A stretch of 30,447 nucleotides of DNA from CAYVFM01 sp964546375 (lineage in GTDB: Bacteria > Gemmatimonadota > Gemmatimonadetes > Palauibacterales > Palauibacteraceae), in assembly GCA_964546375.1 (NCBI GenBank), contig CAZJJO010000014.1, positions 1 to 30,447 on the forward strand, given 5' to 3'. Shown one piece after another: positions 22,098-29,350 of this stretch; position 1 is the stretch's first letter, and the number at the start of each line of letters is the position of its first letter. The notes under the pieces were generated by a model that searched no databases, was not told the origin of the DNA, and saw only the letters and a program-made list of their open reading frames with translations. The position numbers were made by a program, and so were the translations under genes.

Positions 22098-23765
22098 GTG
22101 AACCGTGACGCCCACCTCGACCGGCTCCGCGAGGAGCGCTTCGACGTCGTCGTGATCGGCGGCGGCATCACCGGCGCCGGCGTCGCCCGGGACGCGGCCC
22201 GCCGGGGCTACCGGACCGCGCTGGTGGAGGCCCGCGACTTCGCCCAGGGCACCAGCAGCCGCTCCTCGCGGCTGATCCACGGCGGCCTCCGCTACCTGGA
22301 GCACTTCGAGCTGGATCTGGTCTTCGAGGCCAGCCGCGAGCGGCGGACCCTGCTCGAGATCGCGCCCCACATGGTGCGCCCCCTGGAGTTCCTCTTCCCG
22401 CTCTTCGAGGAGGGGCGGGTCGGCCGCCGGAAGCTGGACGCCGGGATGTGGCTCTACGACGCCCTGTCGATGTTCCGGAACGTCGAGCGCCACCAGATGC
22501 TGGACGACGAGGAGATGGCCGGCCGCGAGCCCGCCCTCCGGCGCGAGGGCCTGCTGGGCGGGGCCCGCTACTTCGACGCGCAGGTGGACGACGCCCGGCT
22601 CGTGCTGGCCAACGTGGCCTCGGCCGCCGACGCCGGCGCGGCGGTGGCGAACCGCCTCGAGGCGACGGAGATCGAGCGGGACGAGGGGGCGGTCACCGGC
22701 GTCCGGGTCGAGGGCGAGGAGGGCGAGTCCTGGACGATCTCCGCCCGGGCGGTCGTCAACGCCACCGGCCCCTGGACCGAGCGCACCGTGGAGCGGGCCG
22801 GCGAGGACTGGTCGCGCCGGCTCCGGCCCACCCGGGGCACCCACGTCCACCTGCCCCGGGAGGCCCTGGACCACCGGCACGCCCTGATCTTCGAGTCGCC
22901 CCTGGACGACCGGATCATGTTCGTGCTCCCGTGGGGCGACCTGACGATGGTCGGCACCACCGACCGGGACTACGGGGGCGACCCCGCCGACGTGGTCCCC
23001 ACCGCCCGGGACGTGGCCTACCTGCTGACGTCGGCCGACCGGCTCTTCCCCGACGCCGACCTCTCGCCCGACGACGTGCTCTCCGCCTGGGCCGGCCTGC
23101 GGCCGCTGGTGACCGGGGAGGACGGCGACGCCGACGCCGGCGAGGTCTCGCGCGACTTCGTGGTCACCGAGGACGCGCCGGGCCTGCTGACGATCGCCGG
23201 CGGCAAGCTCACCTCCTACCGGCAGATGGCCGAGGAGGCGGTGGACCGGGCGGCCGAGTTCCTGGAAGCCGCCTTCGAGGTGGAGGCCGACCGGGGCTGC
23301 GACACCGACGAGGAGCCCCTGCCGGGGGGCGACTTCGAGGAGCTGGGCGAGCTGTGCCGCCGGCTCCGGGCCGCGGCGGACCCCCACGGCGTGTCGGCGG
23401 CCTCGGTGGACCGGCTGGCCCGGGCCCACGGCACCCAGGCGGAGGAGGTGCTGGCGCTGGTCGAGGAGCGGCCGGAGCTGGCCGAACGGGTGGTGGAGGA
23501 CCGACCCTACCTGGCCGCCGAGGTGGTGCGGGCCGCCCGAGACGAGATGGCCCTCCACGTCGAGGACGTCGTCTTCCGCCGCACCCACCTGGGCCGGGAG
23601 ACGCGGGCCCGCTTCGAGGAGGCCTGCCGTCGGGTCGCCGCGCTGATGGGCGAGGAGCTGGGCTGGGGCGAGGAGCGCCGCCGGGAGGAGGTCGCCCGCG
23701 CCGTCGAGGTCCGCCGGGCCGAGGGGGCCTTCCGCGAGGAGCTCGAGGAGGTCTGGGACGGCTGA
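22098..23765 (+). CDS. glpD: FAD-dependent glycerol-3-phosphate dehydrogenase GlpD
   Basis: A 555-residue membrane-associated flavoenzyme that oxidises glycerol 3-phosphate to DHAP and feeds electrons to quinone. The FAD dinucleotide motif is VVIGGGITGAG (residues 18-28), followed by the GlpD signature TSSRSSRLIHGGLRYLE. WGDLTMVGTTDRD, AWAGLRPL and GGKLTSYR belong to the substrate and FAD-binding core. A C-terminal helical domain from about 390 is highly acidic. GTG 22098 is chosen because GGAGG precedes it. No glpK or glpF is next to it in this window. Confidence 0.95.
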   Translation: MNRDAHLDRLREERFDVVVIGGGITGAGVARDAARRGYRTALVEARDFAQGTSSRSSRLIHGGLRYLEHFELDLVFEASRERRTLLEIAPHMVRPLEFLFPLFEEGRVGRRKLDAGMWLYDALSMFRNVERHQMLDDEEMAGREPALRREGLLGGARYFDAQVDDARLVLANVASAADAGAAVANRLEATEIERDEGAVTGVRVEGEEGESWTISARAVVNATGPWTERTVERAGEDWSRRLRPTRGTHVHLPREALDHRHALIFESPLDDRIMFVLPWGDLTMVGTTDRDYGGDPADVVPTARDVAYLLTSADRLFPDADLSPDDVLSAWAGLRPLVTGEDGDADAGEVSRDFVVTEDAPGLLTIAGGKLTSYRQMAEEAVDRAAEFLEAAFEVEADRGCDTDEEPLPGGDFEELGELCRRLRAAADPHGVSAASVDRLARAHGTQAEEVLALVEERPELAERVVEDRPYLAAEVVRAARDEMALHVEDVVFRRTHLGRETRARFEEACRRVAALMGEELGWGEERRREEVARAVEVRRAEGAFREELEEVWDG

Positions 23766-23800
23766 GGCCCCGATCGGCCGCCCCGGCCCCGGTTCAGCCG
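23759..23800. terminator. inverted repeat spanning the converging glpD and NSS stop codons
   Basis: CGGCTGA (23759-23765) and TCAGCCG (23794-23800) are a perfect 7-bp match, 28 bases apart, and each contains a stop codon. Inner GGCC/GGCC pairs could extend it. Part of the symmetry may simply reflect both genes ending in Gly-TGA. No T-run. Confidence 0.25.
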
Positions 23801-25128
23801 CCGGCCAGCCCCCGGAACATGTCCACGGTGTCGCTCACGCTGTAGAAGAGCACCAGCGCCAGGATCGCCGGGACCACGAAGCGCAGGAAGCCCTTCCAGA
23901 GCGGGAGCCATCCGATCCCCGGGGCCCCCTTCCGGACCTCGTCCTCCGGCGAGGGCATCACCCAGCCCACGAAGATCGACAGCAGCAGTCCGCCGACGAT
24001 CAGGAAGACGTTGCCGGCGAGCTGGTCCATCACGCCGAGCACGTCGATGTCGAAGGCCGGCCACACGCCGGCGGCGGTGATGAGGATCCCGAAGCCCACG
24101 GCGGCCTTCCGACGCGCCCAGCCCATGCTGTCGATCACCGACGAGGTCACCACCTCGAGCAGGGAGATCGCCGAGGTGAGCGCGCCGACCAGCAGGGCGG
24201 CGAAGAAGAGCACGCCCACCCCGCGGCCCACCCCGCCCATCTGACCGAAGGCCTCGGGCAGGCTGATGAAGAGGGCGCCGATCGTGCTCTCGCCCACGTC
24301 GCCCGAGAGGCCGAGCGCGAAGACGATGGGGAAGACCATCAGCCCGGCCAGGAACGCGATCAGGAAGTCCGACCCGGCGATGAAGACGGACTCCCGGGGC
24401 AGGTTGTCGTCCCGCGACAGGTAGCTGGAGAAGGTGAGCATCGCCCCCATCCCCAGGCTCAGGCTGAAGAAGGCCTGGCTGGCGGCGTCGGAGATCACCG
24501 ACAGCGACAGCACCCGCGAGAAGTCGGGCCGCAGGTAGAAGTCGTAGCCGGGCCCCGACCCCGTCATCGTGGCGGCGTAGACGCCCAGCCCCACCACGAT
24601 CGCCAGCAGCAGCGGCATCAGCACCATGGCGGTGCGCTCGATGCCGTCGCGGACGCCGGCCCCGACGATGGCGATGGTGACGCCCATGAAGGCCACGTGC
24701 CACGCTACCGCGTCCCAGCCCCCGGCGAAGGCCTCGAAGCGGGCCGCCGCGTCCACGGCGAAGCCGTCCAGCAGGCCCGCGACCGCGTAGCGGAGGGTCC
24801 AGCCGGCGATGACGCCGTAGTAGGCGAGGATCAGGAAGCCGCTGAGGACGAAGAGCAGACCCAGGGGCGTCCAGGCGCGCCCGCCGTAGTGACGGAGCGC
24901 GTCGACGGGGCTCTTCTTGGCCCCGCGCCCCACGGCGAACTCGCCCAGCATCACGGGCAGGCCGATGAAGAGAACGAAGACGACGTAGAGGACGAGGAAG
25001 GCGGCGCCCCCGTTCTCGGCGGTCAGGTAGGGGAACCGCCACATGTTGCCCAGGCCCACGGCCGATCCCACGGCGGCCAGGATGAAGCCCAGCCGGGTGC
25101 TCCACTGCTCGCGCTCGCCCTGCGCCAT
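23794..25128 (-). CDS. neurotransmitter:sodium symporter (NSS) family amino-acid transporter
   Basis: A 444-residue inner-membrane protein with about eleven membrane helices, the usual number for bacterial NSS members such as MhsT and Tyt1. The helix-1 hallmark reads GSAVGLGNMWRFPYLTAENGG (residues 21-41, one residue over in parts), including the unwound Gly stretch that binds Na+ and substrate. FSLSLGMGAMLTFSSY in helix 6 carries the other half of the site. It should import an amino acid with sodium. The same strand upstream carries a secreted-protein gene and tyrosine phenol-lyase, so an aromatic amino acid is the natural guess. Known parallels are Tyt1 (tyrosine) and Symbiobacterium TnaT (tryptophan). 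It has its own candidate promoter. Confidence 0.93.
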   Translation of the reverse strand: MAQGEREQWSTRLGFILAAVGSAVGLGNMWRFPYLTAENGGAAFLVLYVVFVLFIGLPVMLGEFAVGRGAKKSPVDALRHYGGRAWTPLGLLFVLSGFLILAYYGVIAGWTLRYAVAGLLDGFAVDAAARFEAFAGGWDAVAWHVAFMGVTIAIVGAGVRDGIERTAMVLMPLLLAIVVGLGVYAATMTGSGPGYDFYLRPDFSRVLSLSVISDAASQAFFSLSLGMGAMLTFSSYLSRDDNLPRESVFIAGSDFLIAFLAGLMVFPIVFALGLSGDVGESTIGALFISLPEAFGQMGGVGRGVGVLFFAALLVGALTSAISLLEVVTSSVIDSMGWARRKAAVGFGILITAAGVWPAFDIDVLGVMDQLAGNVFLIVGGLLLSIFVGWVMPSPEDEVRKGAPGIGWLPLWKGFLRFVVPAILALVLFYSVSDTVDMFRGLAGG

Positions 25129-25247
25129 CTCGACCCGCCCTTCGAGGGAGACGTTCAGCTCGATCCGGGACCGGCGGCCGCCCGTCCGTCGGGGGGAGGA
25201 TCGCCCGGCAGCCCCGCGGCCTCCTCCGTGCCGCCCGCCCGGGACGA

Positions 25248-25277
25248 CAGGTAGCGGGGGCGGGCTCGCGGCGTCAA
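25248..25277 (-). promoter_or_regulatory. candidate promoter of the NSS transporter gene
   Basis: On the minus strand TTGACG (25277-25272) matches the -35 consensus at five of six positions. Eighteen bases later stands TACCTG (25253-25248), close to the TACCTT proposed for suf. A start near 25241 would leave a leader of about 110 bases. The rest of the 247-base gap holds no gene that I can see. Confidence 0.35.
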
Positions 25278-25375
25278 GGGTCCTCGGGGAGGACGCGGCC
25301 CCGCGGGTGGCGGCGGTCCGGAGGGTCGGACGGGGGCGGCGGACGGCGAGCCGGGGCCCGCCCCGCCGGGGGAGG

Positions 25376-25927
25376 TCAGCGGGTGACCAGCGTCACCCGG
25401 ATGCCGGGGTCGGGATCGTACTGGAGGTTCAGCCGGAGGCGGCCGACCTCGCCGTCGTCGTCGGCCTCGCCCAGGCTGACGATCCCCCGCCGCCCGAAGA
25501 CGTGGCTTCGGGCCCGGACGACCCGATCCCGCAACCGGAGCACGTCATGGTACAGGGCCCTGGGCAGGAGGTCGCGGAGCGAGTCCAGGTCCGGGCTCGG
25601 CCCGTCCGGCCCCGGCGAGCCCTCCAGGGCGCGCGTCAGCAGGGTCTCGCCGACGTCGGCCGACGCCGGCGACCCGAGCCCGGACGGGTCGGCGGGTGCG
25701 GCCCGTCGACGCTCGGCTCCCTCCAGCCCGGGGACGGCGGGCGCCTCGACCGCGGGGGGTGCAGCCCCCTCGACCGCGGGAGGCGCGCCGACCGGGGCCG
25801 GACGCTCGGACTGGGCCTGGGCCGGGGCCGGCAGGAGGGGCCCGGCCAGCACGCAGAGGGCCGTCGCCGGGATCAGGGCCCGGAGGAGGACCGGCAGGGT
25901 CGGGCGGTTCGGCGCGAGCGCGATCAT
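25376..25927 (-). CDS. secreted Pro/Ala-rich protein, unknown function
   Basis: A 183-residue protein with a clear Sec signal peptide. A basic N-region (APNRPTLPVLLR) is followed by a hydrophobic core and PAPAQA, with likely cleavage after Ala38. Residues 40-95 are a Pro/Ala/Glu-rich, flexible spacer. The C-terminal half holds a possible helix (DSLRDLLPRALYHDVLRLRDRV, in parts) and ends with alternating polar/hydrophobic residues (RLRLNLQYDPDPGIRVTLVTR, in parts) that suggest beta-strands. No family is recognised. It lies 68 bases after the tyrosine phenol-lyase stop on the same strand, so it could be co-transcribed with it. Confidence 0.65.
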   Translation of the reverse strand: MIALAPNRPTLPVLLRALIPATALCVLAGPLLPAPAQAQSERPAPVGAPPAVEGAAPPAVEAPAVPGLEGAERRRAAPADPSGLGSPASADVGETLLTRALEGSPGPDGPSPDLDSLRDLLPRALYHDVLRLRDRVVRARSHVFGRRGIVSLGEADDDGEVGRLRLNLQYDPDPGIRVTLVTR

Positions 25928-25950
25928 GGTCGAGTATCTCCCAAGCTGTC

Positions 25951-25987
25951 GGTTCGGCCGCCCCGTGTCCAGGGACGGGCCGGAACC
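25951..25987 (-). other. bulged hairpin between tpl and the secreted-protein gene
   Basis: GGTTC (25951-25955) pairs with GAACC (25983-25987), GGCC (25956-25959) with GGCC after a one-base bulge, and CGT with ACG beyond a four-base bulge. That makes 12 pairs in the 68-base gap. Its setting is like that of the suf intercistronic hairpins, although it is less regular. Confidence 0.3.
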
Positions 25988-25995
25988 CCGGTCCG

Positions 25996-27435
25996 TCACA
26001 CGCGCTCCCCTTCGGACAGCGGCTCGAAGCGGGCCTGGAAGAAGCGCAGGTAGGAGGGCTCGTAGACCATCTCCAGCCCGGTCGCCTCCTCGCGGTGGTC
26101 CCAGGCGGCCTTCACGGCCTCGGCCGTGACGTCCATGTGCGACTGGGTGTAGACCCGCCGCGGGATCGTCAGCCGCACCAGCTCCAGGTCCGGGTACCGG
26201 TGGTCGCCGGTCTCCGGGTCCCGCCCGGCGCTGACGATCCCCCGCTCCATCGACCGGACGCCCGAGTCGAGGTAGAGGTTGGCCGCCAGCGTCTGGGCCG
26301 GGAAGCGGTCCTGGGGCAGGTGCGGATAGAACCCCTTCGCGTCCAGGAAGACGGCGTGGCCGCCGACCGGCCGGACCAGCGGGAGGCCCCAGTCGTCCAG
26401 CAGGCCGCCCAGGTAGCGCACCTGGCCGACGCGGGCCCGGAGGTAGTCGTCCTGGACCGCCTCCTCGATCCCGATGGCCAGCGCCTCCATGTCGCGGCCG
26501 GACATGCCCCCGTAGGTGTGCAGCCCCTCGTAGACCACCACCAGGTTCCGGAGGTCGTCGAACAGCTCCTCGTCGTCCACGGCCAGCCAGCCGCCGATGT
26601 TCACCAGGTTGTCCTTCTTGGCGCTCATCCAGGCGCCGTCGGTGTGACCGCAGAACTCCCGGAGGATCTCCTTCACCGGCCGGTCGCCGAAGCCCTCCTC
26701 GCGCTCCCGGATGAACCAGGCGTTCTCGTTCGCCCGGGTGGCGTCCAGGTAGATCGGGATCCCGTGGCGGTCGCACAGCTCCCGCAGCTCCCGGACGTTG
26801 CGCATGCTCACCGGCTGGCCCCCGGCCATGTTCACCGTGGCCGCCAGGCTGACGTAGGGGATCCGGTCGGCGCCGACCTCCTCGATGAGCGCCTCGAGCT
26901 TCTCCAGGTCCACGTTGCCCTTGAACGGATGCTCGGAAGCGGGGTCGTGGGCGGCGTCGACGATGACGTCCCGGAAGGCGCCGCCGGCCATCTCCTGGTG
27001 GACCCGGGTGGTGGTGAAGTACATGTTGCCCGGGATCACGTCGCCCTCCTCGACCACCGTCTGGTTGAGCAGGTGCTCGGCGCCCCGGCCCTGGTGGGTG
27101 GGGACCAGGTGCTCGAAGCCGTAGTGCTCGCGGACGGCGTCCTCGAGGCGGTAGAAGTTGCGGCTGCCGGCGTAGGCCTCGTCCCCCATCATCAGCCCCG
27201 ACCACTGCCGGTCGCTCATGGCGCCGGTGCCGCTGTCGGTGAGCAGGTCGATGTAGACGGCCTCGGAGCGCAGCAGGAAGGTGTTGTAGCCCGCCTCCGC
27301 CAGCGCCTCCCGGCGCTCCTCGCGGCTGCGGACCTCCAGCGGCTCCACCATCTTGATCTTCCAGGGCTCGGCCCAGGACCGGCGCCCGGCCTGCTGGCCC
27401 ATCGTGTGCGGCGTTTCGCTCGGCGTGTCGGACAT
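25996..27435 (-). CDS. tpl: tyrosine phenol-lyase (beta-tyrosinase; tryptophanase family)
   Basis: A 479-residue PLP lyase. Family motifs are SGTGAMSDRQW, MGDEAYAGS, PTHQGRGAE and the PLP lysine Lys274 in SAKKD. Residues that separate tyrosine phenol-lyase from tryptophanase favour the former. Thr141 in MYFTTTR matches Citrobacter freundii TPL Thr124 (Asp137 in E. coli TnaA). Arg398 in SMERG matches TPL Arg381 (hydrophobic in TnaA). Phe465 in LRFFQARF matches TPL Phe448 (His in TnaA). Spacings 141/274/398/465 equal 124/257/381/448 shifted by 17, so alignment over this span needs no net gap. The reaction cleaves tyrosine to phenol, pyruvate and ammonia. GGAGG supports ATG 27435. The gene is followed by a secreted-protein gene and an NSS transporter. 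Confidence 0.93.
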   Translation of the reverse strand: MSDTPSETPHTMGQQAGRRSWAEPWKIKMVEPLEVRSREERREALAEAGYNTFLLRSEAVYIDLLTDSGTGAMSDRQWSGLMMGDEAYAGSRNFYRLEDAVREHYGFEHLVPTHQGRGAEHLLNQTVVEEGDVIPGNMYFTTTRVHQEMAGGAFRDVIVDAAHDPASEHPFKGNVDLEKLEALIEEVGADRIPYVSLAATVNMAGGQPVSMRNVRELRELCDRHGIPIYLDATRANENAWFIREREEGFGDRPVKEILREFCGHTDGAWMSAKKDNLVNIGGWLAVDDEELFDDLRNLVVVYEGLHTYGGMSGRDMEALAIGIEEAVQDDYLRARVGQVRYLGGLLDDWGLPLVRPVGGHAVFLDAKGFYPHLPQDRFPAQTLAANLYLDSGVRSMERGIVSAGRDPETGDHRYPDLELVRLTIPRRVYTQSHMDVTAEAVKAAWDHREEATGLEMVYEPSYLRFFQARFEPLSEGERV

Positions 27436-27560
27436 CTCGGCCTCCACGGGTCTCGCTTCGGGGCTGTTCGTCTCGGTGGCGCTCGCGCTGGGCGACCGCG
27501 CGAGAGAGGGGGGGCGCCTCGCGGCGGACGCCGGCGACACCAAGGATATCGCAGGGAACG

Positions 27561-27592
27561 GGCCGCGCCGAAGCGGCCGGGTCGGCGCGGCC
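27561..27592. promoter_or_regulatory. perfect 11-bp inverted repeat between tpl and the epoxide-hydrolase-like gene
   Basis: GGCCGCGCCGA (27561-27571) pairs perfectly with TCGGCGCGGCC (27582-27592) around a ten-base loop. It lies just upstream of the minus-strand AT island TATCCT (27548-27543), a possible -10 box of tpl. Its place suggests an operator for one or both divergent genes. It does not resemble a TyrR box. The remaining part of this 231-base gap shows nothing definite. Confidence 0.4.
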
Positions 27593-27666
27593 GGCCCGCA
27601 CCGCTCGAGACGATCCCCCCGGGGAGGCGGGGTGCGCCGGGGGAGACCCGCGAGAGGAGGACCGGC

Positions 27667-28593
27667 TTGGATCGAACCGACGGCGGGCACGGATCGGGCG
27701 CCCCGACCGGGCTCCGCCACCGGCGCGTCCGGGGCGACGGCGTCGAGCTCCACGCGGTCGAGGCCGGGGAGGGGCCGACCGTGGTCCTCCTGCACGGCTT
27801 CCCGGAGTTCTGGCACTCGTGGCGCCCCCAGCTCCGGGACCTGGCGGCCGGCGGGTTCCGGGTGATCGCGCCCGACCAGCGGGGCTACAACACCTCCGGG
27901 AAGCCGGAGAGGGTGGAGGCTTACCGGATCGGCCGCCTGGCCGCCGACGTGGCCGCCCTGATCGACCGGGAGGCCGGGGGGAGGGCGCACCTGGCCGGCC
28001 ACGACTGGGGCGGGGCGGTGGCCTGGGAGGTGGCCCGCCGGCACCCGGGCCGGATCGACCGGCTGGCGATCCTCAACGCCCCCCATCCCGCCGCCTGGCG
28101 GCGGGCGGTCCGCCGCCCGCGCCAGCTCCTGCGCTCCTGGTACGTCCTCTTCTTCCAGCTCCCCCGCCTGCCGGAGGCGGCGATCCGGGCGTTCGACTAC
28201 GCCGTCCTCGACCGGGTCTTCCGGGCCGGCGCCCGGCCCGGCGCCTTCGCCGACGACGACGTGGCGGCCTACAAGGCGGCGCTGGACCGGCCGGGGGCGC
28301 TCACGGCGGCGCTGAACTGGTACCGGGCCAACTTCCCGCCCGGCGGGAAGGGCGCCTCACGCGTCGAGGAGGGCGACGGGGAGCGCACGGCGCGTCCCGG
28401 CCGGGTCGAGGCGCCGACGCTGGTGCTCTGGGGCGAGCGCGACCCCTGGCTGGGCGTCGAGCTGCTGGAGGGGCTGGGGCGGCGGGTGGCCGACTTGCGG
28501 GTCGAGCGGCGGCCCGACGCCGGCCACTGGCTGCAGGCCGAGGCGCCCGGGTGGGTGAGCCGCCGGCTGGCGGCCCACTTCGGCGGCGGGTAG
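27667..28593 (+). CDS. alpha/beta hydrolase, epoxide-hydrolase-like
   Basis: A 308-residue alpha/beta hydrolase. The oxyanion motif HGFPE is at 43-47, followed by WHSWRPQ. The nucleophile is Asp113 in GHDWGG. Asp259 in LWGERDPW and His287 in DAGHWLQAE complete the triad. An Asp nucleophile with HGFPE and a cap domain with Tyr (YVLFFQLP, LNWYRANF) fits soluble epoxide hydrolases; haloalkane or haloacetate dehalogenases are the nearest alternative. TTG 27667 is chosen because AGGAGG stands six bases upstream and no ATG lies in a sensible position. It is divergent from tpl. Confidence 0.88.
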   Translation: MDRTDGGHGSGAPTGLRHRRVRGDGVELHAVEAGEGPTVVLLHGFPEFWHSWRPQLRDLAAGGFRVIAPDQRGYNTSGKPERVEAYRIGRLAADVAALIDREAGGRAHLAGHDWGGAVAWEVARRHPGRIDRLAILNAPHPAAWRRAVRRPRQLLRSWYVLFFQLPRLPEAAIRAFDYAVLDRVFRAGARPGAFADDDVAAYKAALDRPGALTAALNWYRANFPPGGKGASRVEEGDGERTARPGRVEAPTLVLWGERDPWLGVELLEGLGRRVADLRVERRPDAGHWLQAEAPGWVSRRLAAHFGGG

Positions 28594-28602
28594 CGGCCCG
28601 CC
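28585..28602. terminator. hairpin at the end of the epoxide-hydrolase-like gene
   Basis: GGCGGG (28585-28590) and CCCGCC (28597-28602) form a perfect 6-bp stem with loop TAGCGG, which contains the stop codon. It fills the nine-base gap to the converging gene. No T-run. Confidence 0.3.
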
Positions 28603-29169
28603 TCAGCCCCGGGCTTCCCCGCCCCCGTCGGCCCCGTCCGCCTCCCCGCCGCCTTCGGCGGGCACGAAGAGCTGGGAGAGGATCTTCCAGCCGCTCTCCT
28701 TGACCAGGACCGTCATCAGCGTCCCCCGGCGCATCGTCCCCGACCCGTCGCCGCCCATGACGTGCAGCGTATAGCTGGCCACCCCGTAGGCGAGACGGCC
28801 GCTGGCGTTGAACTCGCGGAGGTTCAGGCGGATGTCGCCGACCTCCGGCAGGTAGGCGGTGAACCGCTCCTCCAGGGCGTCCTCGCCCGAGACGAAGCCG
28901 AAGGGCAGCCCCCGGACCCGGGCCTGGTCCGAGTAGCGGTCCAGCAGGTCGTCGGGCGCGTCGTCCAGCCAGGCGTCGGCCCAGGCCTCCAGCACCTCGT
29001 TCACCTGGCTGAGCGCCTCGGCCCGGTACTCGGCCCGGGCGGCGTCCCGGCGGTCGAAGGCCTCGTCGGGGTCCCCGCCCGGAATCTGCGCGGCGCCGGC
29101 GGCAGGGAGGGCCAGCGCGGCCAGGGCCGCGAGGATCGGCAGGCGGTCGGCTCGGACGGATCGGAACAT
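28603..29169 (-). CDS. secreted NTF2-like (SnoaL/DUF4440-type) protein
   Basis: A 188-residue protein with a signal peptide (basic start MFRSVRADR, hydrophobic core, AGAA before Gln28). Residues about 45-165 read like the NTF2-like cone fold: a helix ending VLEAWADAWLDDAPDDLLDRYSD, then RVRGLPFGFVSGEDALEERF, several beta-strands and GWKILSQLFVP, each cited in part. The strand motif ending in W-K-I matches DUF4440/SnoaL-like exported proteins, whose exact function is mostly unknown. The tail is Gly/Glu-rich. It stands alone between the hydrolase and FG-GAP genes. Confidence 0.75.
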   Translation of the reverse strand: MFRSVRADRLPILAALAALALPAAGAAQIPGGDPDEAFDRRDAARAEYRAEALSQVNEVLEAWADAWLDDAPDDLLDRYSDQARVRGLPFGFVSGEDALEERFTAYLPEVGDIRLNLREFNASGRLAYGVASYTLHVMGGDGSGTMRRGTLMTVLVKESGWKILSQLFVPAEGGGEADGADGGGEARG

Positions 29170-29206
29170 CGAGGGCCTCTCGGTGGACGGGTCGGCGGCC
29201 GGGTCC

Positions 29207-29238
29207 GGCCGCCGGAGCGAACCCTCGCTCCTCCGGCC
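29207..29238 (-). promoter_or_regulatory. leader hairpin of the NTF2-like gene
   Basis: GGAGCGA (29214-29220) pairs with TCGCTCC (29225-29231) around ACCC. Outside a 2x2 internal loop GGCCG (29207-29211) pairs with CGGCC (29234-29238), giving 12 bp in all, 38 bases upstream of the ATG. Farther upstream (29274-29303) an AT-richer patch holds CTGCA-AGG-TGCAG and a repeat of TTCCTGC, the likely promoter zone. Confidence 0.35.
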
Positions 29239-29350
29239 GGCGTGCCGCCGTTCTCTGCTGTCTACGCGGGTTCCTGCAAGGTGCAGCATGCTTAACATTC
29301 CTGCGGGCGGGGACAAGGCCGCCGGGGCGGAGCCCGGGCGGGCCCCGGGC

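Noticed and set aside
23759..23800. A strong rho-independent terminator between glpD and the NSS gene
   Set aside because: There is no T-run, the loop is 28 bases, and the symmetry partly comes from both genes ending in Gly-TGA. It is listed only as a weak candidate.
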